Source of the DNA: Blautia massiliensis (ex Durand et al. 2017)
GTDB lineage: Bacteria; Bacillota; Clostridia; Lachnospirales; Lachnospiraceae
Reading direction: 5' to 3'
NCBI RefSeq assembly: GCF_001487165.1
Contig: NZ_LN913006.1
Coordinates: forward strand, 2,634,657-2,698,656
Length of the DNA: 64,000 nucleotides
Of the stretch, positions 17,395 through 25,858 are shown one piece after another (within the stretch, counting starts at the first letter, position 1; every line of letters starts with the position of its first letter). Under the pieces are notes generated by a model. It did no database searches. It saw only the letters and a list, made by a program, of their open reading frames with translations, and was not told the DNA's origin. A program made the translations under genes and the position numbers.

Positions 17395-17448
17395 AAAAAA
17401 GAGTTCACAAAGAAATACACCCGCGGTGGTGCACCCCTTCATGAACTC
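17395..17448 (-). terminator. Attenuator terminator directly upstream of thiS
   Basis: On the minus strand GAGTTCA pairs with TGAACTC, with inner pairing TGCACC/GGTGTA and a run of six T. An alternative hairpin TGAAC-tga-GTTCA just upstream would block it, the layout of a regulated terminator. The sequence AAGGGGTGCACCACCGCGG resembles the T-box conserved element but does not match its UGGN core. Confidence 0.7.
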
Positions 17449-17567
17449 AGTTCACTCTCAAATTTCCCAATATTCAATTGTCGATACCGGGGTTAAAAGC
17501 ATTCGCTCTTGATCCCTTCCCTGTAAATCCTGATCTTACGTATTCAATCGGATAAAAACATCCGCAT
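17449..17567 (-). ncRNA. Leader segment between TPP riboswitch and thiS, possible T-box-like element
   Basis: This leader segment lies between two terminators. It can form CGGAT-gttttt-ATCCG, AAGAGC-gaat-GCTTTT and CAAT-tgaat-ATTG hairpins. GAATAC near 17540 has the GAA-plus-codon look of a specifier loop with a Tyr codon, which would fit ThiH using tyrosine. The match to known T-boxes is weak, so this is only a hypothesis. Confidence 0.3.
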
Positions 17568-17572
17568 CCAAT

Positions 17573-17600
17573 AAAAAAGGAGATACACCAAAGTATCTCC
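17573..17600 (-). terminator. Terminator of the TPP riboswitch
   Basis: GGAGATAC-tttg-GTATCTCC followed by six T lies immediately after the aptamer on the minus strand. It is the off-state expression platform. Confidence 0.88.
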
Positions 17601-17607
17601 CGTAAAT

Positions 17608-17706
17608 TCATCTTATACGTTCCTACGTTGGCATTATCCAAATCAGGTATAAGGGTCGAAGTTGAAGACTTCCTCTCAGCCTGCCATCACAAGCTCCCCT
17701 GTTATT
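17608..17706 (-). ncRNA. TPP (thiamin pyrophosphate) riboswitch
   Basis: The minus strand carries the THI-box landmarks in order: ACAGGGGAGC, GGCTGAGAGG, ACCCTTATACCTGATTTGG and ATAATGCCAACGTAGGAA. It precedes thiS-thiG-thiH and should shut the operon off when thiamin pyrophosphate is bound. Confidence 0.96.
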
Positions 17707-17840
17707 TACATGGTTTAGTATAAGGCGAATTATGATCAATGTCAAGAGCATTAAATTTTCTCACAATAGTTCCAATTTGTTCTAAAATATAGTACACTAT
17801 AATTGCTGCCAACCCTCCAGCAGAAAGGAGGTGAAGTCCA

Positions 17841-17936
17841 GTGTGCGAATTAATCATCACATTTTTTGTTTCTGTTACGGCGGATATAGTTAGCTACTAT
17901 ATTCGCAAATGGCTGGACAGAAATGACAGGCAGTAA
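17841..17936 (+). CDS. 31-aa hydrophobic peptide (possible type I toxin-like)
   Basis: A GTG start eight bases after AGGAGG (AGGAGGTGAAGTCCA) opens a 31-residue frame: one membrane segment (LIITFFVSVTADIVSYYI) followed by a basic tail, RKWLDRNDRQ. A TATAAT box lies about 45-50 bases upstream and a strong terminator at 17975-18011, so it is its own small transcript. Hydrophobic peptides of this size with basic tails are known as type I toxins, but no antisense RNA is demonstrated here. It could equally be a small membrane regulator. Confidence 0.7.
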   Translation: MCELIITFFVSVTADIVSYYIRKWLDRNDRQ

Positions 17937-17974
17937 CAGTCTGAAAGGCTTAAGCCCCCTTACATAACGGCATA

Positions 17975-18011
17975 GAAAACCCCGGAAGTGTGCGAGACTT
18001 CCGGGGTTTTC
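17975..18011 (+). terminator. Terminator of the small peptide gene
   Basis: GAAAACCCCGGAAG pairs perfectly with CTTCCGGGGTTTTC around a nine-base loop. Confidence 0.88.
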
Positions 18012-18123
18012 GTTTTTGCCAATGTTTGAATTTCATCACATTTCTTAGCTACTATCATCTTATGCTTTCTATACTAATTTGTCAACCGGAATTTATTAAC
18101 GGCATCATCATAGGATATTACTG

Positions 18124-19242
18124 TTATTTATAAGCAGTGAATCCCAGATCCTTCATTGTCAGATTTAAATTCTTTTTCAGATAATCATTTGCTACTTTCA
18201 TTGTCGCTTTCATCATAATATTGGAAGAATCCTGCAGATCTGTCATCGCTTTTTTTCCGTTTGTATACAAGAAAGTCAGATTCTGACCTTTATAAGCAGA
18301 TGCTTTTGTAGAAGAAGTCACCAGCAGAAAGACTTCATTTGTAGACAGGGTGGACTTCACACTGACCGTATCAGATTTCACACAGTTTCCGATAATATCC
18401 AGTCCGGCAAGGATTCCATCTGAAGGCATAGAGAGCATCATCCCAATATCTATCTTATCTTCTTTCTTCAGATAACCGATCATCAGAGTACTTTCTTTAT
18501 CTACTTTGACATTTATAAACTGATTTCCGTCTTCAGTATATTTACCTTTCTGACTGATGTATTTTTTCAATTTGCTATAATTCTGCGTCAATCTGGTATT
18601 AGCCGAAGTCGGATTCTTTACAGTAACCTTGCAGGTGAATTTTCTGCCGCCAAGAGTCGCTGTGATAACCGCTATTCCTGTTTTTACCGCGGTGATCTTT
18701 CCGGCAGAAGTTATCTTGACAACATTTGTGTTGCTGCTCTTCCATGACGGTTTCAGACTGGTGCCTTTGATCTTCAGTGTATAAGTTTTTTTCGGTGCCA
18801 GTGTCAGGCTGGTCTTATTCAGGGTGAGATAATTCAGACCTGCGATCGCTGTCAGACCTTTTTCATTATATCTACTCCAGATCGTATTTTTTCCGGATTT
18901 CCGGTAAGCTCTCACTGTGTAAGTATAGCTTACTCCGGTACTTACTTTTGTATCGGTAAGCGTAACATTTTTGCTTCCTGTGATGTTTTTTACTGTTTTC
19001 CATCCGCTGTTTCCGGTCTTGCGGTATACCCGGTATCCGGTAACTCCTTTTACCTGTTTCCAGCTGAAAATAATCTTATTCCTGCCGGAGATCTTAATAG
19101 AAGACATAGCCGGCGTTGCTACGTTTATCGCCGCCTGTACTTCTGTCGCACTGATCAACTCCGGAACCGCAGCTGGTGCCGCCGTTGCAATCATAAAACC
19201 TGTCAAAATGCCACATAAAGCTTTTTTCCAATTTCTTCTCAT
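18124..19242 (-). CDS. Secreted protein with fibronectin-III-like and Big2 Ig-like domains
   Basis: A signal peptide (about residues 1-37, RRNWKKALCGILTGFMIATA) is followed by a region that looks fibronectin type III-like (IKISGRNKIIFSWKQVKGVTGYRVYRK). A bacterial Ig-like Big2 repeat follows (SWKSSNTNVVKITSAGKITA). The C-terminal 150 residues are not recognised. No sorting motif or membrane anchor is seen, so it may be released or bind the wall by another route. The ATG at 19242 has AAGGAA upstream; longer in-frame readings have no site. It stands alone next to the IS element. Confidence 0.82.
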   Translation of the reverse strand: MRRNWKKALCGILTGFMIATAAPAAVPELISATEVQAAINVATPAMSSIKISGRNKIIFSWKQVKGVTGYRVYRKTGNSGWKTVKNITGSKNVTLTDTKVSTGVSYTYTVRAYRKSGKNTIWSRYNEKGLTAIAGLNYLTLNKTSLTLAPKKTYTLKIKGTSLKPSWKSSNTNVVKITSAGKITAVKTGIAVITATLGGRKFTCKVTVKNPTSANTRLTQNYSKLKKYISQKGKYTEDGNQFINVKVDKESTLMIGYLKKEDKIDIGMMLSMPSDGILAGLDIIGNCVKSDTVSVKSTLSTNEVFLLVTSSTKASAYKGQNLTFLYTNGKKAMTDLQDSSNIMMKATMKVANDYLKKNLNLTMKDLGFTAYK

Positions 19243-19378
19243 ACGCTTTTTTCCTTTCTGCTTTGTGGTATATCTGGATTCCCTAACAAATATAGTATAC
19301 ATTACAAAAAATATTCCTGCTATGATATTTTTCACCGAATCGGGGCTTTCGGTGAAATTCGGCAGTTTCTACAATGGC

Positions 19379-19525
19379 TTGACACTCCCCTCAACTAAAG
19401 CAGGGGGATTCTTGCTTCTCCCACTACTGCATTGGCAAACACCTTACGGTACTGCAATGTCTTACACAGTGTCCACAAGCTATATTTATACTGTTCCCGT
19501 ATGCCCTACGGTACAGTTTTTATCT
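19379..19525 (-). ncRNA. Candidate TnpB guide RNA (omega/reRNA) at the element's right end
   Basis: The region after the tnpB stop, ending in the right-end hairpin, is where TnpB guide RNAs are made in this family. The guide would be the 16-20 bases just outside the end, beginning CCATTGTAGAAACTGC on the minus strand. This is inferred from family knowledge; no transcript is shown. Confidence 0.5.
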
Positions 19526-20623
19526 TTATGCAGACTGCATCTGCAGTCCTTTTTTCAGAATATTGATACTTGCATTCGTATCCCGGTCATGAACCGCATG
19601 GCATTTGGGACACTCCCAGATACGAATGCCCAGATTTTTTATCCGTGGATCTCTGTAGCCACAACAGCTGCAGGTCTGACTGCTCGGATACATCGTTGGT
19701 ACTCTGTGAATTTCATTTCCATACCAGCCAGCTTTATATTCCAGCATTTCAAAAAATTTTGCCCAGGAAACACTCGCTATCGATTTTGACAGTTTATGAT
19801 TCCGGATCATCCCCTTAACATTCAGATCTTCAATACAGATGGTTTGGTTTTCACGCACCAGCATCGTTGACTGTTTCTGCAGGAAATCATTCCGCTGATT
19901 GGTTACTTTCTCATACACTCTTGCCACCCTGATCCGCTGCTTCTCGCGGTTATGGGAATCTTTTTGTTTTCGGGAAAGCCTGCGCTGTTCTCTTATGAGT
20001 TTTCGCATTGAGCGTTCCAGATATCTGGGATTTGATACCGTATTTCCATTACTGTCGGAGTAGAACGCTTTGATTCCGACATCAATCCCTATCGTTCCCC
20101 CAGCATTTGAGCGTGGTTCCGGTTCAAAATCAACATTTAAAACCGCAAAATATTTTCCAGCCGGTGTGTGCTCAATGATCACGTGATTAATCTTTTCCAC
20201 TTCCATCGACTGCCGTATTTTAACAAATCCAAGTTTCGGAAGTTTGATATATCTTCCCACAATACGAATATTATCTTTTTGATTTACCGTTCTGTATGAC
20301 TGGAACCGGTTATGTTTACTTTTGAAGGTTGGATAGGAAGCCCGTTTCTGAAAGAAATTCACAAATCCCCGGTCGAGATCCCGCAAAGACTGCTGTAATG
20401 CAATGGAATCTGCTGCTTTCAGAAAGGCAAACTCCTCTTGCTTTTTCAGTTCAGTCAGCATGGCGGAAGTCTGGGAATAGCCGATCTTTTCCCCATTTTC
20501 ATAGCCTTCCTTACGCATGGCAAGTCCCCGGTTGTAGATGAACCGGCAACATCCCAGGGTCTGATGGATGAAGTTTTTCTGTTCTCTGTTCGGGTAGATC
20601 CTGAATTTAATTCCTTTTTGCAT
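19526..20623 (-). CDS. tnpB: TnpB RNA-guided nuclease (IS605 OrfB)
   Basis: This 365-aa intact TnpB is an RNA-guided DNA nuclease that helps keep the element. The RuvC acidic residues are D181 (GIDVGIKAF), E265 (CIEDLNV) and D348 (DRDTNAS). The zinc finger has C318, C321, C338 and C341, and an N-terminal helix-turn-helix domain is present. The start overlaps the original tnpA stop (TAATG). All catalytic residues are present, in contrast to tnpA. Confidence 0.93.
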   Translation of the reverse strand: MQKGIKFRIYPNREQKNFIHQTLGCCRFIYNRGLAMRKEGYENGEKIGYSQTSAMLTELKKQEEFAFLKAADSIALQQSLRDLDRGFVNFFQKRASYPTFKSKHNRFQSYRTVNQKDNIRIVGRYIKLPKLGFVKIRQSMEVEKINHVIIEHTPAGKYFAVLNVDFEPEPRSNAGGTIGIDVGIKAFYSDSNGNTVSNPRYLERSMRKLIREQRRLSRKQKDSHNREKQRIRVARVYEKVTNQRNDFLQKQSTMLVRENQTICIEDLNVKGMIRNHKLSKSIASVSWAKFFEMLEYKAGWYGNEIHRVPTMYPSSQTCSCCGYRDPRIKNLGIRIWECPKCHAVHDRDTNASINILKKGLQMQSA

Positions 20624-21044
20624 TATCCCATCTTATCCTTTTGTCTCTGCGATGTTTTCTGGTTTTCAATATACTGTTTTACTGCTTCCATCGGGGCACC
20701 GCCCACCGTCGATACAAAATAGCTGTTGTCCAGAGAGTCGGCATTTTCGTTTTAAGATAGGGAAATTCCTGTCTTAAAACTCTGGACGTATAGCCTTTAA
20801 ATGACTTTACAGCTTTGTGGATGCCAAACTGAGGATCTACTTCCAAAAGCATATGAACATGGTCTGGCATGATCTCCATTTCCAGAATGTCTACAGAAAA
20901 ATTTGCAGCATACTCTGTGAGCAGCTCCTTCAGCCGGACGTCCACACCGTTAATTAATACTTTTCGTCTATACTTTGGACACCATACTACATGGTATTTA
21001 CAGGAATAGACGACATTGTTGTTTGATTTATATGTTGTGTTCAT
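20623..21044 (-). pseudogene. tnpA: IS200-type Y1 transposase TnpA, frameshifted
   Basis: This is the HUH single-strand transposase, with the histidine pair H62 and H64 in PDHVHML. After KTKMPTLWT the reading frame is lost at about 20733 and ends at 20679. Restoring one base gives NSYFVSTVGGAPMEAVKQY and the stop at 20623 that overlaps tnpB. In this family the catalytic tyrosine lies in that C-terminal helix (KQYIENQ), so the protein made now should be inactive. Confidence 0.87.
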
Positions 21045-21199
21045 ATTTGTATTATATTATGGTTTATTAGTTAATACAATTACTATTTTGTCCCTCTTCA
21101 ATTACTTGCATAAATTCGATGGACGCGTCTTATATCCCCATAGTTGAAGCAGGGGGTTTTACGACGCATTGGATAAAATACTATATTCCAAAACGACAC

Positions 21200-21249
21200 A
21201 AAAAAATCGCCGAACCCCAGTAAAATCAAAAGGTACAGCGATTTTTTTG
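21200..21249. terminator. Terminator-like hairpin between IS element and hydrolase gene
   Basis: AAAAAAATCGC pairs with GCGATTTTTTT around a loop of about 29 bases. It is usable in both directions. Confidence 0.6.
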
Positions 21250-21351
21250 TTTAGCAACTGTCAAAGACAGGAGTATAAAACGGTTTCTGACCAATGTCAA
21301 GCCAGAAAGATTTAAGCCCTCTTACACTGTCTGATTTGCCAGACAGAATTC

Positions 21352-22290
21352 TTATAATTCCGGAACCACTGTAGTCCATAGATGATTTCCTATTTTCTGG
21401 AAATCCCCCTCCAGAGACATTACAGTTACTACTGCATCCTTGTCAGGAAACGCCAGACAGAACTGACCATAATTTCCATCGGATCGATAGGAACCGGCTT
21501 CCGGATTCATGACAAACTGATATCCATATCCAAAACCGGAATAAAGATTTCCCGGGCTTCCTGCCGCTGAATTATCCACCAGATTGGACGTTGCCATCTT
21601 CATGTATGACTCTGGCACCAGCTGTTTTCCATTATAATTTCCCTTGTGAAGAATCATCTGTCCATACCGGGTAAACTCATCAATATTCACATAAAGTCCA
21701 TTAGCCGCATGCACATGCCCTTTCGGACACAAAGTCCAGTCTGGATTTCCAATTCCCAGCGGCTCAAAAAAGCGATTTCTCAAATATTCCAGAAGATTAA
21801 CTCCCGCACGTTTTTCAATCGCGCAGCTGATCATATAAGTATTAAAATTGCTGTACAGCCATTCTGTTCCCGGTTTTTTTATCACTTTCGCATTCTCGAA
21901 GAAATATCGGATCCAGTCCGGAGTTGTGTAACGCTCCGGCCAGTCACAGAAAAACAGAGAGCTTTCCAAACCTGTAGTCATTGTCAGCATATTTTCCAGC
22001 GTTACATCCCCCAGATATCCTTCCGGATTCTCCGGTGCATACTCTGGAAAAATATCCACAATCTTCTCATCAAGTCGAATCAGCCCTTCATCAAGTGCGA
22101 TTCCTGCCGCACAGGACACAACACCCTTGCAGGCAGACCAGGTGTTAAGGCGTGTCTTGACAGGCATTCTTTTATATTCTGCCGTTAACTGTCCTTCACG
22201 CCATATCTGCGCATACATAACATTGAGATTTTCTTTTAAAGTTTTGATAGCAAATTCATTGATCAGGTTCTGGTCTTTATTCATAAACAT
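21352..22290 (-). CDS. Serine hydrolase, class C beta-lactamase/DD-peptidase-like (copy A)
   Basis: The fold is that of class C beta-lactamases, esterases and amide hydrolases. The nucleophile is S52 with K55 (SACK), followed by Y146-S147-N148 (YSN). No signal peptide is seen, so it acts in the cytoplasm. It is clearly paralogous to the gene at 24754-25701 (both share TLCP.GH.AANGLY). The start overlaps the permease stop (TAATG), with GGGAGG just upstream, so it is coupled to an amino-acid-type permease. A role in cleaving an imported amide or peptide-like compound is inferred. Confidence 0.83.
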   Translation of the reverse strand: MFMNKDQNLINEFAIKTLKENLNVMYAQIWREGQLTAEYKRMPVKTRLNTWSACKGVVSCAAGIALDEGLIRLDEKIVDIFPEYAPENPEGYLGDVTLENMLTMTTGLESSLFFCDWPERYTTPDWIRYFFENAKVIKKPGTEWLYSNFNTYMISCAIEKRAGVNLLEYLRNRFFEPLGIGNPDWTLCPKGHVHAANGLYVNIDEFTRYGQMILHKGNYNGKQLVPESYMKMATSNLVDNSAAGSPGNLYSGFGYGYQFVMNPEAGSYRSDGNYGQFCLAFPDKDAVVTVMSLEGDFQKIGNHLWTTVVPEL

Positions 22291-23636
22291 TAATCCTCCC
22301 ACACACTTGTTTCCATCTTTACATCAGGACTTACACTTCTAAACCATCCGTAAGCCATGCATACTACAATGGCTATCAGACTGATGATTACTACCGGAAG
22401 TTTCAGGCTTCTGCAAGAATTGATAAAAATGCAGATATATGCAAACAGGCTCAAACAGCAGAGGAAATAATATTTTCCGTTAGAAATATGCATTGGTGAT
22501 TTTTCCCATGCTTCTGCATGTTTTTTCGGAAGCTGGAAATACGCATAAATCTGCAGAAATGCCAATGCTGATGCCAGAAGCATAATATTATTTACAACAT
22601 CACTGATAGAAAAGTCCAGTAACACAGGTAATATTCCCATAAGATAAGTAAATGTCATCAGTTTCCAGTAAGCCCCTCTTCTGTTCTGAGCTGCCCATGA
22701 TTTCGGAAGCCATCCATCTTTACAGGACTGTGCAACCGGAATACAGTTATTGGAAATTGTTGAATTAATGGATGAAGACAGTGCAAGTACCGGACCACCA
22801 ATCATAAATACTGTGAAAAGTGCCGGATTTAAAATATTTTTTGCAACCAGGGTAAGCGGCTGTCCGGCTACCTGATCCAGAGGAAGCACACCACTTGCTA
22901 CAATTGCAACACCGCCATATACAACCATCAGTGTCGGAATACAGTACAGAAGTGCCTTTGGAATATCTTTATGCGCTTCTTTTGCCTGTTTACCATAATT
23001 CATAATGCAGGAATATCCGTTTGTTGAATATACATACAGCATGATTGCGGAAAAGAATCCGGATGGACCATTGTAGAAAAAGTCTGGTGCTGTAAACTCA
23101 AACACCGGATTTTTCAGCTGGAGGCATCCCAGAACAATAAACAGACCAAGTGCAACAAACAGCAGGATAACCAGAATTTTCTGTACCTTCGCCATTACAT
23201 CCACACCACACAGATTGATGGCAAAGAACACACTCAGGGCTGCAATTCCAAACCATTTCGCATTAATCTGCGGCCACAGGGAATTTGCATACATACCAAT
23301 TGCCACACCATAAGTCGCCAGATTGATCGTCTGTGGCAAAAATCCTACTGCATACATACCGGCAACTCGTTTGCCGGCCATATCTCCTACCAGAGAATAA
23401 AATCCTCCTCCAAGTTTCAGTGTAGATGTGATCCATGGAATTGGTGCAATCATCATAAATCCCCAGATACATGCAGCTACATATGCCAACCATGCTGACT
23501 GACCAGTCAAAAGAATTGCCGGTCCGATCAGTGTCAGAACACCCGATCCAATCGCCTGTCCTACACCGATTGTATAAAGATCACTTCGTTTCAGGTAACC
23601 TGTTTTTTCTTTTATTTCCTTTACTGTTGACGACAT
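22290..23636 (-). CDS. APC-family amino acid permease
   Basis: This 448-residue protein has about 12 membrane segments and an N-terminal APC signature with GVGQAIGSGVLTLIGPA. It probably imports an amino acid or small amine/amide. AAGGGGGG precedes the start. It forms an operon with serine hydrolase A and is divergent from an RpiR-type regulator gene. The substrate cannot be told from sequence; the hydrolases beside it suggest an amide-containing compound. Confidence 0.87.
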   Translation of the reverse strand: MSSTVKEIKEKTGYLKRSDLYTIGVGQAIGSGVLTLIGPAILLTGQSAWLAYVAACIWGFMMIAPIPWITSTLKLGGGFYSLVGDMAGKRVAGMYAVGFLPQTINLATYGVAIGMYANSLWPQINAKWFGIAALSVFFAINLCGVDVMAKVQKILVILLFVALGLFIVLGCLQLKNPVFEFTAPDFFYNGPSGFFSAIMLYVYSTNGYSCIMNYGKQAKEAHKDIPKALLYCIPTLMVVYGGVAIVASGVLPLDQVAGQPLTLVAKNILNPALFTVFMIGGPVLALSSSINSTISNNCIPVAQSCKDGWLPKSWAAQNRRGAYWKLMTFTYLMGILPVLLDFSISDVVNNIMLLASALAFLQIYAYFQLPKKHAEAWEKSPMHISNGKYYFLCCLSLFAYICIFINSCRSLKLPVVIISLIAIVVCMAYGWFRSVSPDVKMETSVWED

Positions 23637-23832
23637 AAAAGCCCCCCTTTTTTATTGACTTTAATATTAATAGTGCAATTAATTCTTTTTCTGACGTCAT
23701 ATGAATTATTTAATGCTATATTAACATCTAGGTTTCAAGATTTCTATTGACAATATTATTAAAAATACACACTTTAATTTGTGCATTATTTACATCTTTT
23801 TTATGTTAAGAAGAATTTTTTACTCCATTATA

Positions 23833-23861
23833 TTGTAATCAAACTTTACACCTGTTATAAT
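23833..23861 (+). promoter_or_regulatory. Promoter of the RpiR-family regulator gene
   Basis: TTGTAA (23833-23838) and TATAAT (23856-23861) are separated by 17 bases, about 35 bases before the start codon. Confidence 0.75.
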
Positions 23862-23895
23862 TTATTATACTAATCGTACAGTACAGGAGGTTTTC

Positions 23896-24732
23896 ATGAA
23901 AATAGAACAGTTGATCCGTGAAAAAGTATCTTTCCTTTCTGCCGGTCAGAAGAAAGTTGCCGAATATATATTACAACACCTTGATTCATTCAGTTATTCC
24001 ACCCTTGCGAAACTCAGCAAGGAAATTTCCGTAAGCGAAACCACTATCATACGCCTTGCCTATTCCCTGGGATTTGAAAGTTTTTCTGAAATGCAGCGTA
24101 CTGTACAGAATGATATTCTTTCCGTTCCTACGGTTATAAAAGACGATTCACTGCTGGATAGCGGAAATTTTTATCAAAACATCATTGCCAATGAACTCCA
24201 TTCCATGGAAAGCTGGGCATCTCATCTGAATCAGGAAGATATGGATCAGATTGTTACCCATCTGAGCAATGCCAAAAAACGCCTCATTGTTGGTGCACGC
24301 TCTTCCTACAGTGCCGCTCTCTGGATGGGAACTCTGTTGAATCAGCTTCTTGGAAATACCAAGGTGGTTCACGAATTTTACGATTCCAATTTCGAATATC
24401 TCACAGAAGCATCCGAGGATACAGTTGTTCTTCTGATCTCTTTTGCCCGCTATACCAAATGGTCTCTGAAATATGCACAGATTGCCAAAAATCATGGTGC
24501 AAAGATACTCGCCATCACAGACAGCATTTCATCACCGGCATGGGCGCTGGCAGACCACGCTATCATTATAGAGATCAATCTCAATGAAATGGGATTTAAC
24601 TCCTTCTCATGCCTCTATTGTCTGTTTGACAGTATTGTTGCAAAAATCCGCAAAACCAGGTGCAAATCCATCAGTACACGACTTCATGACCTAGAAGAAC
24701 TTTATTCAGACTTTGATCTTTTTTACGAATAA
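23896..24732 (+). CDS. RpiR/MurR-family transcriptional regulator
   Basis: The N-terminal helix-turn-helix domain (about 1-75, SETTIIRLAYSLGFESFSE) is followed by a SIS sugar/ligand-binding domain (about 120-250, IVGARSSYSAALWMGT). The length of 278 aa is typical. AGGAGG is seven bases before the ATG. The gene is divergent from the permease/hydrolase A pair and 21 bases upstream of hydrolase B. It is therefore the likely local regulator of both transcripts, sensing an unknown phosphorylated or amino ligand. Confidence 0.9.
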   Translation: MKIEQLIREKVSFLSAGQKKVAEYILQHLDSFSYSTLAKLSKEISVSETTIIRLAYSLGFESFSEMQRTVQNDILSVPTVIKDDSLLDSGNFYQNIIANELHSMESWASHLNQEDMDQIVTHLSNAKKRLIVGARSSYSAALWMGTLLNQLLGNTKVVHEFYDSNFEYLTEASEDTVVLLISFARYTKWSLKYAQIAKNHGAKILAITDSISSPAWALADHAIIIEINLNEMGFNSFSCLYCLFDSIVAKIRKTRCKSISTRLHDLEELYSDFDLFYE

Positions 24733-24753
24733 TAATTTCAGGGGGGGATTATC

Positions 24754-25701
24754 ATGCAGGAAATTTTAGATATTTTTCTTGAGAAATCAAAGCAACATCA
24801 TTCCAATATCATCTACGCACAGATATATAAAAATGATCTTCTAAAAGAAGAATTTAGACTTTTTCCGGTCAAAACCCGTTTAAATATATGGTCTATCAGC
24901 AAGCCTTTTGTTGCAATGGCCGCAGGTATCGCAGAACGTGAAGGACTGATCACTCTTGATGAATACATTTATCCTTGGTTTGAAAAATATTTCCCTTCCG
25001 ACCCTTCTGAAAATCTGTACAAGATAAAGATCCGTGATCTTCTTACCATGTCATCCGGTCAGAAAGATCCGCTCTTTTTCTGCGATGGACCAGAGCGATA
25101 CAGAGAAAAGGACTGGGTGAGATATTTCTTTCAGAATGATTCTTTTCCATATACACCCGGTACACATTTCGTATACAGCAACTTCTGTTCTTATATTTTG
25201 TCCGTCCTTATAGAAGAAAAATCCGGTACCGATTTGCTGAACTATCTGCGATATCGTCTACTTGAACCGATTGGAATTCCAAATCCGGACTGGACCCTTT
25301 GTCCTCAAGGACACTGTATGGCAGCCAATGGATTATACCTGACAATTGACGAGTTGGCGCGTTTTGGACATTTGCTTCTGCATGAGGGAGAATGTAACGG
25401 AAAACAGATCGTCCCAAAAAAATTCGTGATTGATGCCTGTCAGAAACATATCGATTCTTACAATCCACTGACGGAGCATCCGGATTACCAGAGCTATGGT
25501 TATGGTTATTTCATATATATGGGACCTATGGAAGATACACTGATCCTGTCCGGCAATTACGGCCAATACTGCGTCGTTGATAAAAAACGTCAGATGGTAT
25601 CCTGTGTCATGTCCCTAGATGGCAATGACCACAAAAAAATCCGTGATGATCTGGTAGATTCCCTTGCAGAATATTACGGTGTGAAAATTTCACATATATA
25701 A
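24754..25701 (+). CDS. Serine hydrolase, class C beta-lactamase-like (copy B)
   Basis: This paralogue of the hydrolase at 21352-22290 has nucleophile S47 with K50 (SISK), YSN near 144-146 and the shared WTLCPQGHCMAANGLYL segment. It is 315 aa, without a signal peptide. It has a GGGGGG ribosome site and follows the RpiR regulator gene. Two related hydrolases on opposite sides of one regulator suggest two substrates or two steps of the same catabolic route (inference). Confidence 0.83.
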   Translation: MQEILDIFLEKSKQHHSNIIYAQIYKNDLLKEEFRLFPVKTRLNIWSISKPFVAMAAGIAEREGLITLDEYIYPWFEKYFPSDPSENLYKIKIRDLLTMSSGQKDPLFFCDGPERYREKDWVRYFFQNDSFPYTPGTHFVYSNFCSYILSVLIEEKSGTDLLNYLRYRLLEPIGIPNPDWTLCPQGHCMAANGLYLTIDELARFGHLLLHEGECNGKQIVPKKFVIDACQKHIDSYNPLTEHPDYQSYGYGYFIYMGPMEDTLILSGNYGQYCVVDKKRQMVSCVMSLDGNDHKKIRDDLVDSLAEYYGVKISHI

Positions 25702-25855
25702 AAAAATGCCACTCCCTCGGCAAATCATATGATATTCGCAATCCGCTAACGCTACTTGCTCATAAAAAAATGCCGCTTCCGCGGCCATATCATATGATAT
25801 TCGCAATCCGCTAACGCTACTTGCTCATAAAAAAATGCCGCTCCCGCGGCATTTT
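25700..25855. repeat. Tandem 65-bp repeat carrying terminator hairpins
   Basis: The unit ATCATATGATATTCGCAATC, continuing through a GCTAACGCTAC block, TTGCTCATA and AAAAAATGCC, occurs at 25724 and 25789 (65-bp period). Three copies of the AAAAAATGCC.CT.CC.CGG block frame it. A diverged copy lies at 32272-32306 on the other strand. Confidence 0.85.
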
Positions 25856-25858
25856 TTT
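25830..25858. terminator. Bidirectional terminator between hydrolase B and cysA
   Basis: AAAAAATGCCGC-tccc-GCGGCATTTTTTT is a strong hairpin formed by the last copy of the local repeat. Confidence 0.85.

Larger units (their letters stand above)
19379..21165 (-). mobile_element. IS200/IS605-family insertion sequence with broken tnpA
   Basis: The element holds tnpA (frameshifted) and tnpB in the order typical of IS605-type elements. Matching short hairpins mark its ends: CCCCTgctttagttgaGGGG-type at 19387-19406 and a close copy at 21136-21156. There are no terminal inverted repeats or target duplications, as expected for HUH transposition. Boundaries are approximate. Confidence 0.85.

Noticed and set aside
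17449-17567. Second, degenerate TPP aptamer
   Set aside because: Some short stretches resemble THI-box segments, but CTGAGA and the GATAATGCCA-type core are absent.
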